Counted from the first letter of the stretch, positions 9,034-18,308 are shown. The stretch: 64,000 nt of DNA from Thalassospira sp. ER-Se-21-Dark (GCF_017922435.1 NZ_VDEZ01000004.1:124001-188000); one strand, 5' to 3'. Numbers and translations: made by a program. Notes: generated by a model from the letters alone, not told the origin.

Positions 9034-10148
9034 GCTTCCGCCTCTTGGTTTATTGCGCGCCTTGCCTTGATAACCGGACCACGGAAAGTCCAGTAAAGCC
9101 CCAAGGCAATTGGTATCATTGCATTCATATACATCAGAGGCACAAGCGACGGATTTTTGGCAGCAAGATTTTTCATGGCTATACCGGCGGCCTGAAAAAC
9201 TACCATGACGCCAATTGCGAGCAATAATCTGCCGGTCTGACCACGTCTGGAGAAGCTGCTTGATACAAGTACAGCCAATGCAATACTGGCAAATGCAATG
9301 GCATTCAGTGGTGAAATCAGGCGGTCATGCCCCTCTGCCCGAAAAGCATTAAGGTCTCTCTCTATTATGTTCGGGGGGGTGGCTGTTAGAAGGTTATAGA
9401 CACTGCGTTCACGGGCTTCTTGATAGCGAAGGCCCTCGTCTACAGCGCCTTGCGCGATATCAACCGCATAGCGATCAAAATACAGGATGGACATGGTCCC
9501 ATCGTCGGCATTGACTTCCTGGCGGTTGCCGTCAAGCAGAACAATGCGTGGACCGTCGTCTGTGCGTACCAAGGCGCCATGTTTGGCCATCATGGTCGTT
9601 TGGGCATCGGGATCGCGTGCGTCATGTACCAGAATTCCCAGCAATTCGTTATCGCGACCGACCTCGCGAACGTAAATGGTCAAACCATCAATGTCGGTGA
9701 AGCTGCCTTCCTGCAACAGTACCGATGAGAAATCATTGCGGATCGAGAATTGCAGTTCCTTGAACTGTGTGTAGCTGTAGGGAAGGTAAAACAGTGTCAG
9801 GAAATAACAGACTGCCGTCGACAGAAGCGCGACAATCAGGGCTGGCTTGGCGAGTGCCCACTGGCTCAATCCCGCCGAGCGCATGACGATGAGTTCGCGG
9901 TCCTGGATCAGTTTGTTGTAGGTAAAGACAATAACGAAAAACAGTGCGATCGGAATAATGATCGTCAGAAAGCTGGGCAGCAACAGGGATGTCAGCTGCA
10001 AAAAGACCGAGATCGACAAGCCCCGATTCACAATCATTTCAACAAAGCGCAAGCTTTGCGACAGCCAGATCACACACAGAAGCCCCAGTGTGACAAAGAC
10101 CATCATGATCAGCTGCTGTTTGAGCATATATCGGGTTAAGCGATTCAT
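9030..10148 (-). CDS. lptF: LPS export ABC transporter permease LptF
   Basis: The 372-aa YjgP/YjgQ-family protein begins MNRLTRYMLKQQLIMMVFVTL with a TM helix. Conserved features of the LptF branch are VNRGLSISVFLQL and LIQDRELIVMRSAGLSQW. A periplasmic domain follows, then three C-terminal TM helices (LLLAIGVMVVFQAAGIAM; YMNAMIPIALGLYW). It is the first gene of the six-gene minus-strand operon, so the operon promoter should lie in 10149-10362. No clear sigma-70 boxes could be picked there by eye. Confidence 0.94.
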   Translation of the reverse strand: MNRLTRYMLKQQLIMMVFVTLGLLCVIWLSQSLRFVEMIVNRGLSISVFLQLTSLLLPSFLTIIIPIALFFVIVFTYNKLIQDRELIVMRSAGLSQWALAKPALIVALLSTAVCYFLTLFYLPYSYTQFKELQFSIRNDFSSVLLQEGSFTDIDGLTIYVREVGRDNELLGILVHDARDPDAQTTMMAKHGALVRTDDGPRIVLLDGNRQEVNADDGTMSILYFDRYAVDIAQGAVDEGLRYQEARERSVYNLLTATPPNIIERDLNAFRAEGHDRLISPLNAIAFASIALAVLVSSSFSRRGQTGRLLLAIGVMVVFQAAGIAMKNLAAKNPSLVPLMYMNAMIPIALGLYWTFRGPVIKARRAINQEAEA

Positions 10149-10362
10149 TGGGCGGATTATAGAGAAGCAATCAAAAACCGAAACAGGAAATTGTCGTCAA
10201 ACCCGTTCAAATCTTGCAGGATTTCCGAATGTTGGTCGGTTGGTGTGGTTAAGATCGGATGGGTTGAATAGGGGCGCCAAATAAGTCGCGCCACCGTTCT
10301 GCATTTGCGGCGATGGTGCGACGTCGTGATGGTCAAAAAGCACGGCAAAAATAAGGCTGCGG

Positions 10363-12129
10363 TTAAAGCAGTTCCGTTTCCGTGCAATTCCTGATCTGTG
10401 TCGCCATGAAAGCGGCCTCTGGCAGGAGTTGAGTGAAAAAGAACATGCAGCTTTTCATCTTGGCCTTGTGCAGGTCTTCTGGTGTTTCGGTGTTACTCAC
10501 AGCGCCAAGCGAGCGCAGCATCAGCCATCCGGAAATGCACAGGGCGGCCTGACGCAAATATGGTGTGGCAAGCACCTGTGCCATATCCGCATCCACGGCA
10601 CAGCGTTCCAACACGCACTCCGTTGAATTTTCGAGATCGGCAATGGCGTGATCCAGTTCACGGCGTGCCTTGGCGAGGTCGCTTGTTTCATCGATATTTT
10701 TCAGGCCGTGGATCGTTTCCTTGATATCTGCAAGCATTGCTGTCAGCGCAGCCGCCTGATCCCTAAGAACCTTGCGGCCGATAAAATCAAGCGCCTGAAT
10801 GCCATTGGTTCCCTCATAGATTGGGGCAATGCGGGCGTCGCGAAGGTGCTGGGCTGCCCCGGTTTCCTCGATAAAGCCCATGCCGCCGTGGATCTGCACG
10901 CCAAGGGATGCATTGTCGACGCCAATATCCGTTGCCCAACCTTTAACCAGTGGGATCAGGAGGTCGGCACGCGCCTGCGCTGCCGCACGGTCCTGTTTGT
11001 CTGGAACGTGATGGGCAAGGTCGAGCTGGGCGGCGGCATAAAGCGAAAGTGCACGCACAGCATCGGTCGAGGACCTTATGCACATCAACATGCGCTGCAC
11101 ATCACCGTGGACTGTGATCGGCGCCTCTTCGCCGGTTTTGGCATCTCGCCCCTGTTTGCGTGTGTTGGCATACTCAAGGGCCTGCTGATAGGCGCGTTCG
11201 GAAATGGCGACACCCTGTTGGCCAACGGCAAGCCTTGCGTTGTTCATCATGGTGAACATATAGGCCAGCCCCTTGCCTTCTTCGCCAACCAGATAGCCGG
11301 TCGCGCCGCCTTTGTCGCCAAACTGCAAGACGGCTGTGGGGCTGGCATGAATGCCAAGCTTGTGTTCAAGCGACACACAGGTGACGTCGTTGCGCGCGCC
11401 GATTTCGCCACTGTCTGACACCAGGTATTTGGGAACGATAAACAGCGAAATGCCTTTGACACCGGCCGGGGCATCCGGTGTCCGGGCCAAAACAAGATGA
11501 ACGATATTTTCGGTCATCTCGTGATCGCCATAGGTGATAAATATCTTCTGGCCGGAGATTTTATAGGTGCCGTCATCCTGCGGTACAGCAGTGCTGCGTA
11601 CCTTCGAAAGGTCTGAGCCAGCCTGTGGCTCGGTCAGGTTCATGGTGCCGGTCCATTCACCTGATATCATGCGCGAAAGATACAGTTCACGCTGCTGGTC
11701 CGATCCATGGGCAATAAGGGCTTCGATGGCGCCGGATGTCAGCATGGGGCACAGTGCAAACGCCATATTGGCTGCCTGCCACATTTCGGCAACCGCCGCG
11801 CCAAGCAAGATCGGCAAGCCCATGCCGCCTTCGCTTTCCGGCGCAGATATGCCTTGCCAGCCACCTTCACAGAATTGCGTATAGGCCGCGTTCCAGCCCG
11901 TCGGTGTGCGAACAGTACCGTCCTCAAGAAGTTTTGCGCCTTCCTGGTCGCCGATGCGATTGAGCGGGGCGAGGACGGAGGCCGCAAATTTCCCCGCTTC
12001 TTCAAGGATTGCGTCAACCAGATCCGCACTGGTTTCACCATACGGCGGCAGGTTGGAAACCGTATCCAGACCAATCACGTCGTGGATCAGGAACCGGATA
12101 TCTGAAATGGGGGGCGTAAAGTCGCTCAT
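10363..12129 (-). CDS. Acyl-CoA dehydrogenase of the long, DmdC/AidB-like type
   Basis: The 588-aa flavoenzyme is larger than the usual 380 aa. An N-terminal extension (MSDFTPPISDIRFLIHDVIGLD) of the AcylCoA_DH_N type is followed by the FAD domains (MNLTEPQAGSDLSKVRS; QKIFITYGDHEM) and the signature QIHGGMGFIEETGAAQHLRDARI. A helical C-terminal extension follows. This architecture is shared by methylmercaptopropionyl-CoA dehydrogenase (DmdC) and related enzymes, so the exact acyl-CoA is open. I chose the ATG at 12129 because AGGGAGA lies upstream and the protein then starts like family members; the frame extends upstream another 47 codons without support. Confidence 0.88.
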   Translation of the reverse strand: MSDFTPPISDIRFLIHDVIGLDTVSNLPPYGETSADLVDAILEEAGKFAASVLAPLNRIGDQEGAKLLEDGTVRTPTGWNAAYTQFCEGGWQGISAPESEGGMGLPILLGAAVAEMWQAANMAFALCPMLTSGAIEALIAHGSDQQRELYLSRMISGEWTGTMNLTEPQAGSDLSKVRSTAVPQDDGTYKISGQKIFITYGDHEMTENIVHLVLARTPDAPAGVKGISLFIVPKYLVSDSGEIGARNDVTCVSLEHKLGIHASPTAVLQFGDKGGATGYLVGEEGKGLAYMFTMMNNARLAVGQQGVAISERAYQQALEYANTRKQGRDAKTGEEAPITVHGDVQRMLMCIRSSTDAVRALSLYAAAQLDLAHHVPDKQDRAAAQARADLLIPLVKGWATDIGVDNASLGVQIHGGMGFIEETGAAQHLRDARIAPIYEGTNGIQALDFIGRKVLRDQAAALTAMLADIKETIHGLKNIDETSDLAKARRELDHAIADLENSTECVLERCAVDADMAQVLATPYLRQAALCISGWLMLRSLGAVSNTETPEDLHKAKMKSCMFFFTQLLPEAAFMATQIRNCTETELL

Positions 12130-12510
12130 GAAAAAAGACGTCTCCCTGAAATGTGAGCCGCCCGCTCGGAACAGTCGGCTTTTTGCCAACCTTGTTTTAT
12201 TGCGTCGTAGCATAACGACCCGATCCGACAAGATCGAGTCTGATTCGTGCAGTCGTGCAAAAGGACGCATTCAACATTGGTTTAAGTCACGCTTTGTGGC
12301 TTTCACACTGGCGAAATGACAAAAGACTACCGATATGTCCCAAAGACCCGAGTTCGATGCCTTAAACAGGTAAAAGTTGCGTGATCTGGCATCTATTATT
12401 TGCCAAGGGGTCGCCAATCGAAAAAAGGCAGGCTAGACTTGTCGTTGTTCAAGGCCAATTGATGTTCAATATGCATTTGGTCAAAAAAATCGAAGGACAG
12501 GAGCAAGCTG
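12130..12510. other. Divergent intergenic region, acyl-CoA dehydrogenase/ctpA
   Basis: This 381-bp stretch separates divergent starts and should hold both promoters. I see no gene, RNA structure or clear operator in it. Two ATGs at 12462 and 12471 are out of frame with ctpA. Confidence 0.6.
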
Positions 12511-14013
12511 TTGCTGCGTAAAGGAATATTGCCAATTTTGTTTGCGGTGGTGATTTCGTTCGCCGGGACAAGACTGGTTGCTTGTGCCGGACCGGCATGG
12601 CCAAGCGATGAAGAACGCAGATTTCTGGACGCTTACCGCACCAGCGTGACCGCTGGCGCGAGCGAAGAACAGTTTGCCCATGCCGACAAGCTTTATGTCG
12701 AAGCACTTCAGGTCCTGTCGGAAACCTATGTCGAGCAAATTGATCGCGTGGCGTTTGTTGATAACAGCATTGCGATGTTGGGCGACCTTGAATCCGATGA
12801 CACATCGCCGATCGGTGTGGTTGGTGCGGTGCTTGATGACAGTTTGCATGACCTTGATCCACACAGTGCGTATATGACCGACGATATGTTCCGCCGCCTC
12901 CAGGAAAGTACTGAAGGCAGCTTTGCCGGTGTCGGGATCGTCATTGCCCTTGATGATGAAAAGCGCATCCGGATCGTCTCGCCGATTGATGATACGCCAG
13001 CCGCGCGCGCCGGTTTGCGTCCGGATGACCGGATTACGCACATTGATGGCTACCAAATGGTTGGCGAACCGATTTCAGAGGCCGTGCGTCGTATGCGTGG
13101 CCGGGTCGGGGATCCAGTAACCCTGACCATCCAGCGTGTCGAAGACAGTTTTGATGTCACGGTAAAGCGTGCACGTATTGAGGTGCCCTCGGTCACGGCA
13201 AGCATCATTGATCAGGATATCGGTTATATCCGGGTGTCGCGGTTTGATGCGACCACACTCGACCAGACGCAGGAATATTTGCAGGAACTCGAAGACCGGA
13301 TCGCATCGCCACGCGGCATAATTGTCGATTTGCGCCGTAATCCGGGTGGGCTTCTCGACAGTGCGGCAGACATTGCTGATCAGTTTCTGACAGAAGGTCT
13401 GATCGTTGCCACCGAAGGACGTGGTGAGCGCAAACTGAGGAGCTACGAAGCCGACCGGTCCGATTTCTTTGAGAATGTGCCGATGGCAATCCTGCTTGAT
13501 CGTGGCTCGGCATCCGGTGCAGAGCTGATGGCAGCGGCCCTGCGTGAAAACGGCCGCGGCATCATCATCGGGGAGCGGTCCTTTGGCAAAGGGTCCATGC
13601 AGCGCATTATGCCGCTGACCTCGGGCGGTGGGCTTAAAATCACCACCGGTTACTACACCACACCGGAGAACCATATTGTGCAGGGCCATGGTGTGATCCC
13701 GGATATCGAAATTACGCTGGCGGATGCCGAGGAATTCGAGCGCGAGATTGATCTGGAACACGCACTGCCGTCGCGCCGTCGCGATCCGCGTCAGTCATTG
13801 GCAACCCTTGAGGCCACCAGCTGCGAACAGGATATCGATATCGAACGCCTCGGCAAATCGAGCCGCGAGAACCTTGAGGAAAATCTGGCAGAGAGCGAAG
13901 GTGAGAAACCCCTTCGCGATTCCGTTCTTGAATGCGCGGTGGGCTATTTCGATAAAGGTCCGCTGGCAAACTACCGCAATCAGATGGAGCCGCTGTTGCG
14001 CGCAGGTCTCTGA
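12511..14013 (+). CDS. C-terminal processing protease, S41 family (CtpA/Prc-like), possible lipoprotein
   Basis: The 500-aa serine protease has an N-terminal hydrophobic segment, a helical region, a PDZ domain (about 137-210; GVGIVIALDDEKRIRIVSPI) and the S41 catalytic domain. The nucleophile is very likely Ser335 in RGSASGAE and the general base Lys360 in SFGKGSMQ, 25 residues apart as usual. The start is TTG at 12511 with GGACAGGAG upstream; no in-frame ATG lies nearby. LVAC at 22-25 fits a lipobox, although Arg21 just before it is unusual. It probably cleaves periplasmic or envelope proteins. It is monocistronic. Confidence 0.92.
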   Translation: MLRKGILPILFAVVISFAGTRLVACAGPAWPSDEERRFLDAYRTSVTAGASEEQFAHADKLYVEALQVLSETYVEQIDRVAFVDNSIAMLGDLESDDTSPIGVVGAVLDDSLHDLDPHSAYMTDDMFRRLQESTEGSFAGVGIVIALDDEKRIRIVSPIDDTPAARAGLRPDDRITHIDGYQMVGEPISEAVRRMRGRVGDPVTLTIQRVEDSFDVTVKRARIEVPSVTASIIDQDIGYIRVSRFDATTLDQTQEYLQELEDRIASPRGIIVDLRRNPGGLLDSAADIADQFLTEGLIVATEGRGERKLRSYEADRSDFFENVPMAILLDRGSASGAELMAAALRENGRGIIIGERSFGKGSMQRIMPLTSGGGLKITTGYYTTPENHIVQGHGVIPDIEITLADAEEFEREIDLEHALPSRRRDPRQSLATLEATSCEQDIDIERLGKSSRENLEENLAESEGEKPLRDSVLECAVGYFDKGPLANYRNQMEPLLRAGL

Positions 14014-14040
14014 TCGTCACTGCCTGATATGACATCAAAA

Positions 14041-14070
14041 AAAAGCGCGACCCACTAAGGTCGCGCTTTT
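14041..14070. terminator. Bidirectional terminator between ctpA-like gene and 14101-14970
   Basis: A 12-bp stem (14041-14052 with 14059-14070) with a 6-nt loop is flanked by A and T runs on both sides, so it can stop transcription of both convergent genes. Confidence 0.85.
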
Positions 14071-14100
14071 TGTTTTTGTCAGTCTGCTGAGAAACGATGA

Positions 14101-14970
14101 TTAACCGCGTGCCAGCAGATCAATCAGGCTCGAGGTATCCCAACGGTTGCCACCGCGTTCCTGCACCTGGGCGTAGAACTGGTCAACCAGGGCCGTGACC
14201 GGCAAACGGGCGCCATTGCGTTTGGACTCTTCAAGACAAATGCCCAAATCCTTTCGCATCCAGTCAACGGCAAAGCCGAAATCAAACTTGTTCTCTACCA
14301 TGGTGCTGCCGCGGTTTTCCATCTGCCAACTGCCAGCCGCACCCTTGGAAATCACATCAAGGACCTTTTCCATATCAAGGCCGGCCTTAACGCCGAAATT
14401 GACACCTTCGGAAAGGCCCTGAACCAGACCGGCGATGCAGATCTGGTTGACCATTTTGGTCAGTTGGCCAGAACCGCTTTCGCCCATCAGTTTGCAGGAT
14501 TTGGCAAAGGCATCAATGACCGGGGCTGCGCGATCAAACGCATCCTGATCGCCGCCACACATGACGGTCAGAACGCCGTTTTCAGCGCCAGCCTGACCAC
14601 CGGAAACCGGGGCATCGATGAAGGAAATTCCCATATCCTTGGCAGCAGCATAAAGTTCGCGCGCGACATCGGCCGATGCGGTGGTGTTGTCGATCAGGAC
14701 AGATCCCTTGTCCATACCGGCGAACATCCCGCCGTCGCCCAGCATGACGCTGCGCAGATCGTCATCATTGCCGACACAGGAAAAGACGAATTCCGCACCC
14801 TTTGCCGCCTCGGCCGGGGTGGGGGCGGACGATCCGCCAAACTCGGACACCCATTTTTCTGCTTTGGCTGAAGTACGGTTGTAAACGGTAACGTCGTGAC
14901 CTGCTTTTTGCAGGTGACCGGCCATCGGATATCCCATGACACCCAGACCGATAAATGCACATTTTGCCAT
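14101..14970 (-). CDS. Beta-hydroxyacid dehydrogenase, 3-hydroxyisobutyrate/tartronate semialdehyde reductase family
   Basis: The 289-aa protein has the NAD(P) motif FIGLGVMGYPMAGHL at the N-terminus. The substrate-binding DAPVSGGQAGAENGVLTVMC is in the middle, and the catalytic lysine lies in QLTKMVNQICIAG. These define the 3-HIBADH/GarR/GLYR1 family; members reduce or oxidise small beta-hydroxyacids or aldehydes, and the substrate cannot be fixed from sequence. A GGGAGG ribosome site precedes the ATG. It is 123 bp downstream of ppk2 on the same strand. Confidence 0.9.
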   Translation of the reverse strand: MAKCAFIGLGVMGYPMAGHLQKAGHDVTVYNRTSAKAEKWVSEFGGSSAPTPAEAAKGAEFVFSCVGNDDDLRSVMLGDGGMFAGMDKGSVLIDNTTASADVARELYAAAKDMGISFIDAPVSGGQAGAENGVLTVMCGGDQDAFDRAAPVIDAFAKSCKLMGESGSGQLTKMVNQICIAGLVQGLSEGVNFGVKAGLDMEKVLDVISKGAAGSWQMENRGSTMVENKFDFGFAVDWMRKDLGICLEESKRNGARLPVTALVDQFYAQVQERGGNRWDTSSLIDLLARG

Positions 14971-15093
14971 TGTTTGCCTCCCGAAGGTTTATATGCCTCC
15001 AGTAAAGGTTGCAGCGCGGGCAATGTCAATGAACGCAAATGTTACCGCGACAATGTTTTCACCATCCGGAAGACCAGAGATTGAGCGATCTCA

Positions 15094-16146
15094 TCAATCC
15101 TCATCAAGTTCTTCGGCGACGCTGTGAATTATCCGGCGGTCATATACAAGGATTTCCGGCCGTTTTCCGGGGTATTCAAACTGCGACAGATAGAACCGGA
15201 TGGCGTTGATGCGCGCACGTTTCTTGTCATCGGACTTCACGATCACCCACGGACTGTCCGTGGTGGAGGTATGGAAGAACATGTCGCGTTTGGCCTCGGT
15301 ATAGGAATCCCAAAGGTTCTGGGAGGCCAGATCAACCGGGCTGAGTTTCCATTGTTTGAGCGGATCGCTTTGACGCTGTTTAAAGCGCCGTGCCTGTTCT
15401 TTCTTGCTGACCGAGAAATAGAACTTGGTCATGTGGATGCCGGATCGGATCAGCATGCGTTCAAGTTCGGGGACGGATTGCAAAAACTCGCTGACGTCAA
15501 ACATGCTGCAAAAGCCCATCACCCGTTCGACCATCGCACGGTTGTACCAGGACCGGTCAAACAGGGCGATCTCGCCGCCGCTTGGCAGATGTTCGATATA
15601 GCGTTGGAAATACCATTGCGTCAGTTCGCGGTCGTTGGGTTTGCCAAGGGCGACGATCCGGGCACCACGCGGATTAAGGTGTTCGGTAAAACGTTTGATC
15701 GTGCCGCCCTTGCCAGCGGCATCGCGCCCTTCAAAAATGATCAGCGATTTGAGGTTTTCCGCCTTGATCCAGTTTTGCAGCTTCAAAAGCTCGATATGAA
15801 GCGGGGCGATCAGTTCCAGATATTGCTTGCCCTGCATCTTCTTTGCCCGTGCCTTGGGGTTAAGGTCGATATCGGGTGGGAGCTGATCTTCCCGAATGTT
15901 GCGCAGGTTCTGGCTGGTTGTTTTGTTCGGGTTTGATGGATGATCGTCAATCCGGTCCATGGTCAGGTTTTCGGAGTCCAGCAAGAAGTGGTCCTTTGCC
16001 TCGGTATCAAGTTTTGAAAGCGCATCGGTACGGTTGGCCGCAGATCGGCTTTTGCCCGTGCGCCGTGTTGCGTCACCGAGCACATCATTACTGTCCTGCT
16101 TGGCTGTTTTCACGGTTTGCTTTGACGTTTTCTTTTCCGAGGTCAT
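15094..16146 (-). CDS. ppk2: Polyphosphate kinase 2
   Basis: PPK2 transfers phosphate between polyphosphate and nucleotides. Counting from the ATG at 16146 the protein is 350 aa. It has a charged N-terminal extension, Walker A at about 139-148 (EGRDAAGKGG), then LTQWYFQRYIEHLPSGGEIA and the Walker B/lid segment LFDRSWYNRAMVERVMGF. The C-terminal part includes SPWVIVKSDDKKRARIN. A frame 24 codons longer exists, but homologue-like sequence begins at MTSEKK. This looks like the single-domain type that acts mainly on nucleoside diphosphates; direction in vivo is unknown. Confidence 0.93.
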   Translation of the reverse strand: MTSEKKTSKQTVKTAKQDSNDVLGDATRRTGKSRSAANRTDALSKLDTEAKDHFLLDSENLTMDRIDDHPSNPNKTTSQNLRNIREDQLPPDIDLNPKARAKKMQGKQYLELIAPLHIELLKLQNWIKAENLKSLIIFEGRDAAGKGGTIKRFTEHLNPRGARIVALGKPNDRELTQWYFQRYIEHLPSGGEIALFDRSWYNRAMVERVMGFCSMFDVSEFLQSVPELERMLIRSGIHMTKFYFSVSKKEQARRFKQRQSDPLKQWKLSPVDLASQNLWDSYTEAKRDMFFHTSTTDSPWVIVKSDDKKRARINAIRFYLSQFEYPGKRPEILVYDRRIIHSVAEELDED

Positions 16147-16269
16147 GCGCCCGATTCCGCCGGTTGTGGTCAGATGTAACCATAACTTTGCGGGATTATT
16201 GAAATCATCGCAATGCAATGGATCAAATTACGAACTGTTGCGCGCTGTATGAACGTGACGCACGAAAAA

Positions 16270-16299
16270 GCCCGGTCAATGTGAGGGCATTGACCGGGC
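16270..16299 (-). terminator. Terminator of the DUF1127 gene
   Basis: A perfect 12-bp stem (16270-16281 with 16288-16299) is followed on the minus strand by five T residues. It lies 94 bp downstream of the DUF1127 stop codon and upstream of ppk2. Confidence 0.8.
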
Positions 16300-16393
16300 C
16301 AAGGGTGGGGTGTGCGGTGGCACGAAGGGTAGGATCTGTCTTGCGCGGTGTTCCGTGGGGGGCGGGTTACGGCAGGACAGATCCTGTGCAGTG

Positions 16394-16639
16394 TTATCGC
16401 AGCGGGAAAGACTGCCGGTATTCTTCTTCAGCCTGGGCACGGGTGATCCCGATGTCGGCAAGCTGCTGATCTGACATCCTGAGCAACATCCGACGTTGTT
16501 CACGAACCGCAAGCAACCGTGCAAAGCGATTTGAAAGATCGTTGAGGCGGTCAATAAGAGTGGTGACGAACGTACGGATACTTGCTTTGGGCGGGCGCTC
16601 CACGGCAGACGGAGCAGGGCTAAGTGAATAAGCCATCAT
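16394..16639 (-). CDS. DUF1127 (YjiS-like) small protein
   Basis: The roughly 81-aa protein ends with the conserved DUF1127 motif: RRMLLRMSDQQLADIGITRAQ, an arginine-rich helix followed by MSDxxLxDIGI. Some short alphaproteobacterial DUF1127 proteins bind RNA and affect phosphate and sRNA physiology; that is family knowledge only. The start is the ATG at 16639 or 16636, because GGAGAGA sits 6-9 nt upstream. An ATG at 16648 overlaps that ribosome site and is unlikely. It is divergent from a LysR regulator. Confidence 0.85.
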   Translation of the reverse strand: MMAYSLSPAPSAVERPPKASIRTFVTTLIDRLNDLSNRFARLLAVREQRRMLLRMSDQQLADIGITRAQAEEEYRQSFPLR

Positions 16640-16656
16640 TCTCTCCATGAGTTAAT

Positions 16657-16670
16657 ATTGCTAATGCAAT
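16657..16670. promoter_or_regulatory. Inverted repeat ATTGC-N4-GCAAT upstream of the DUF1127 gene
   Basis: A perfect 5-bp inverted repeat with a 4-nt spacer lies 18 bp upstream of the likely DUF1127 start. It could be an operator for the divergent LysR protein or for another factor. Confidence 0.35.
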
Positions 16671-16737
16671 GTTTGCTGTTGAAGCCATATTGTGTCTATA
16701 TTTCGAGCGCGACAAACGAGTATTTCTGATCAAACGG

Positions 16738-16752
16738 ATTAGTAATTCTAAT
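16738..16752. promoter_or_regulatory. LysR-type T-N11-A operator candidate
   Basis: ATTAGTAATTCTAAT is a perfect 5-bp inverted repeat around a 5-nt spacer and contains TTA-N7-TAA, the T-N11-A form bound by LysR-type regulators. It lies 22 bp upstream of the LysR start and between the divergent genes, which is where autoregulating LysR proteins usually bind. Confidence 0.5.
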
Positions 16753-16774
16753 TCATGATGTCGGAGTGATATCC

Positions 16775-17722
16775 ATGCGGCTTCCGCCTTTGCAGTCCGT
16801 GCGCGCCTTTGATGCCGCTGCCCGCCATCTGAGCTTTACCAAGGCGGCCGAGGAGCTGTTTGTCACCCAGGGCGCCATCAGCCAGCAGGTCCGCCAGCTT
16901 GAGGAATATCTTGGTTTCAAGCTGTTTCATCGGTTGCCGCGTCAGATCCATCTGACCGAAGAGGGTGCGCAACTGGCCCAGGCAACCACAGCAGGCTTTT
17001 CATGCATTGCCGAGGAGATTGAGCGCCTGACCACGATTGAGGAAGCCGGTGTGGTGACGGTCAGTGTTTTGCAAAGTTTTGCGGTGAAATGGCTGGTGCC
17101 GCGTCTGGGGCATTTCCGCGATGCGTATCCTGATATTGATGTGCGCATTCATGCCGATGACCGGCTTGTCAATCTACGGACCGAGGGCATTGATCTGGCG
17201 GTTCGGTTCGGTTGTGGCAATTATCCGGGGCTTGTGTGTGAAATGCTGATGCGTGACGAGTCTTTCCCGGTTTGCAGTCCGGCCTATCTTGCCGCCAATC
17301 CGGAACTGAAAGAACCGGCCGATGTCGCCGGGCACCAGCTATTGCATGATGCGACAACCTTTATTGATCACCCGCATGCTGCCGACTGGGAATTTTGGCT
17401 GAAAGGGGTGGGGGCAGAAGGTGTTGATGTCAGTCGCGGTCTTCGATTTAACTCTGGTGATATGGTCATTCAGGCAGCCCTTATGGGGCAGGGGATTGCC
17501 ATGGCGCGCACAAGTCTGGCCGCCCTTGATCTGGCGGCGGGAAATCTGGTGCGACCGTTTGCGCAAAGTGTTGCGTCAAGCGGGGCCTATTATCTGGTGT
17601 ATCCGGAGGAGCACCTTCGGCGTCCGCGCGTAAAGGCATTTGTAAGCTGGCTTAAAAATGAAGTGGCTGAGACCTTGCGTGAAATTGATCCCGATGAGAC
17701 GGACACGCCTGTAGAGGGCTGA
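16775..17722 (+). CDS. LysR-family transcriptional regulator, GcvA-like
   Basis: The 315-aa protein has the N-terminal winged helix-turn-helix (LQSVRAFDAAARHLSFTKAAEELFVTQGAISQQVRQLE), followed by a type-2 periplasmic-binding-fold effector domain. GcvA-like features include LFHRLPRQIHLTEEG and WLVPRLGHFRDAYPDIDVRI. GTG at 16766 is also in frame, but GGAG at 16763-16766 sits 8 nt before the ATG at 16775 and overlaps that GTG. It is divergent from the DUF1127 gene and may control it. The effector is unknown. Confidence 0.9.
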   Translation: MRLPPLQSVRAFDAAARHLSFTKAAEELFVTQGAISQQVRQLEEYLGFKLFHRLPRQIHLTEEGAQLAQATTAGFSCIAEEIERLTTIEEAGVVTVSVLQSFAVKWLVPRLGHFRDAYPDIDVRIHADDRLVNLRTEGIDLAVRFGCGNYPGLVCEMLMRDESFPVCSPAYLAANPELKEPADVAGHQLLHDATTFIDHPHAADWEFWLKGVGAEGVDVSRGLRFNSGDMVIQAALMGQGIAMARTSLAALDLAAGNLVRPFAQSVASSGAYYLVYPEEHLRRPRVKAFVSWLKNEVAETLREIDPDETDTPVEG

Positions 17723-17724
17723 GT

Positions 17725-18141
17725 TCAGATTAACCCGAGGTCACGTAATTCATCGGCCATGTCATCGGGCAGGGCGTCGGTTCCGCCGCCCTGTTTTTCA
17801 TCTGGCGGGCATTTGTCATCGGGGAAATAGCGCCACCCCTGAAACGCGCGGTGCGGATAGGGACGGGTGGCGATCAATTCGTCGTCCAGCACGATGCGGC
17901 AATATTTCGTGCCTTCTTCATTGACGTATTCTTCAAGATCAATGACCCGCTGGCGGCAGCGCACCGCCCCCTTGATCACCCAGTAAATCGATCCGCCATC
18001 AAGAATCTCTGCCTTGCGTTTGGGCGTCATGCGAGTGGTGTGAAAAATGCGCCCGTGCATGGCCTGAAAATAGGTTTGCCATTCCTTCAGGCTTTCGGGG
18101 CTTTCTGTTCCAACACTCAGTTTGATGATGTTCAAAGGCAT
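17725..18141 (-). CDS. DUF1489 family protein
   Basis: The 138-aa protein begins MPLNIIKLSVGTESPESLKEW and carries HTTRMTPKRKAEILDGGSIYWVIKG, AVRCRQRVIDLE and RPYPHRAFQGWRYF, the hallmarks of DUF1489, an alphaproteobacterial family of unknown function. The frame is open far upstream to 18663, but that part is antisense to DUF2849 and cysI. No Shine-Dalgarno is visible on its own strand: the AGGAGG at 18145-18150 reads on the opposite strand. It converges with the LysR gene 2 bp away. Confidence 0.85.
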   Translation of the reverse strand: MPLNIIKLSVGTESPESLKEWQTYFQAMHGRIFHTTRMTPKRKAEILDGGSIYWVIKGAVRCRQRVIDLEEYVNEEGTKYCRIVLDDELIATRPYPHRAFQGWRYFPDDKCPPDEKQGGGTDALPDDMADELRDLGLI

Positions 18142-18308
18142 ATCAGGAGGGTTTCTTGTGCGGTGGTGTTCAATGACTGATGAGGTAGAACCCGTAAGCC
18201 GAGCGGTCAATAGTGGATTATTAAAACACAAAAATAAGTGTAATATATGATATTTCACAAAAAAACTTGACCAATAAGGGGTAATCAGCCAAATTCTGGT
18301 GCAGAAAA

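Noticed and set aside
10157..10387. A 76-codon minus-strand frame between the acyl-CoA dehydrogenase and lptF
   Set aside because: It has no ribosome site and a low-quality composition, and it overlaps the 3' end of the acyl-CoA dehydrogenase gene.
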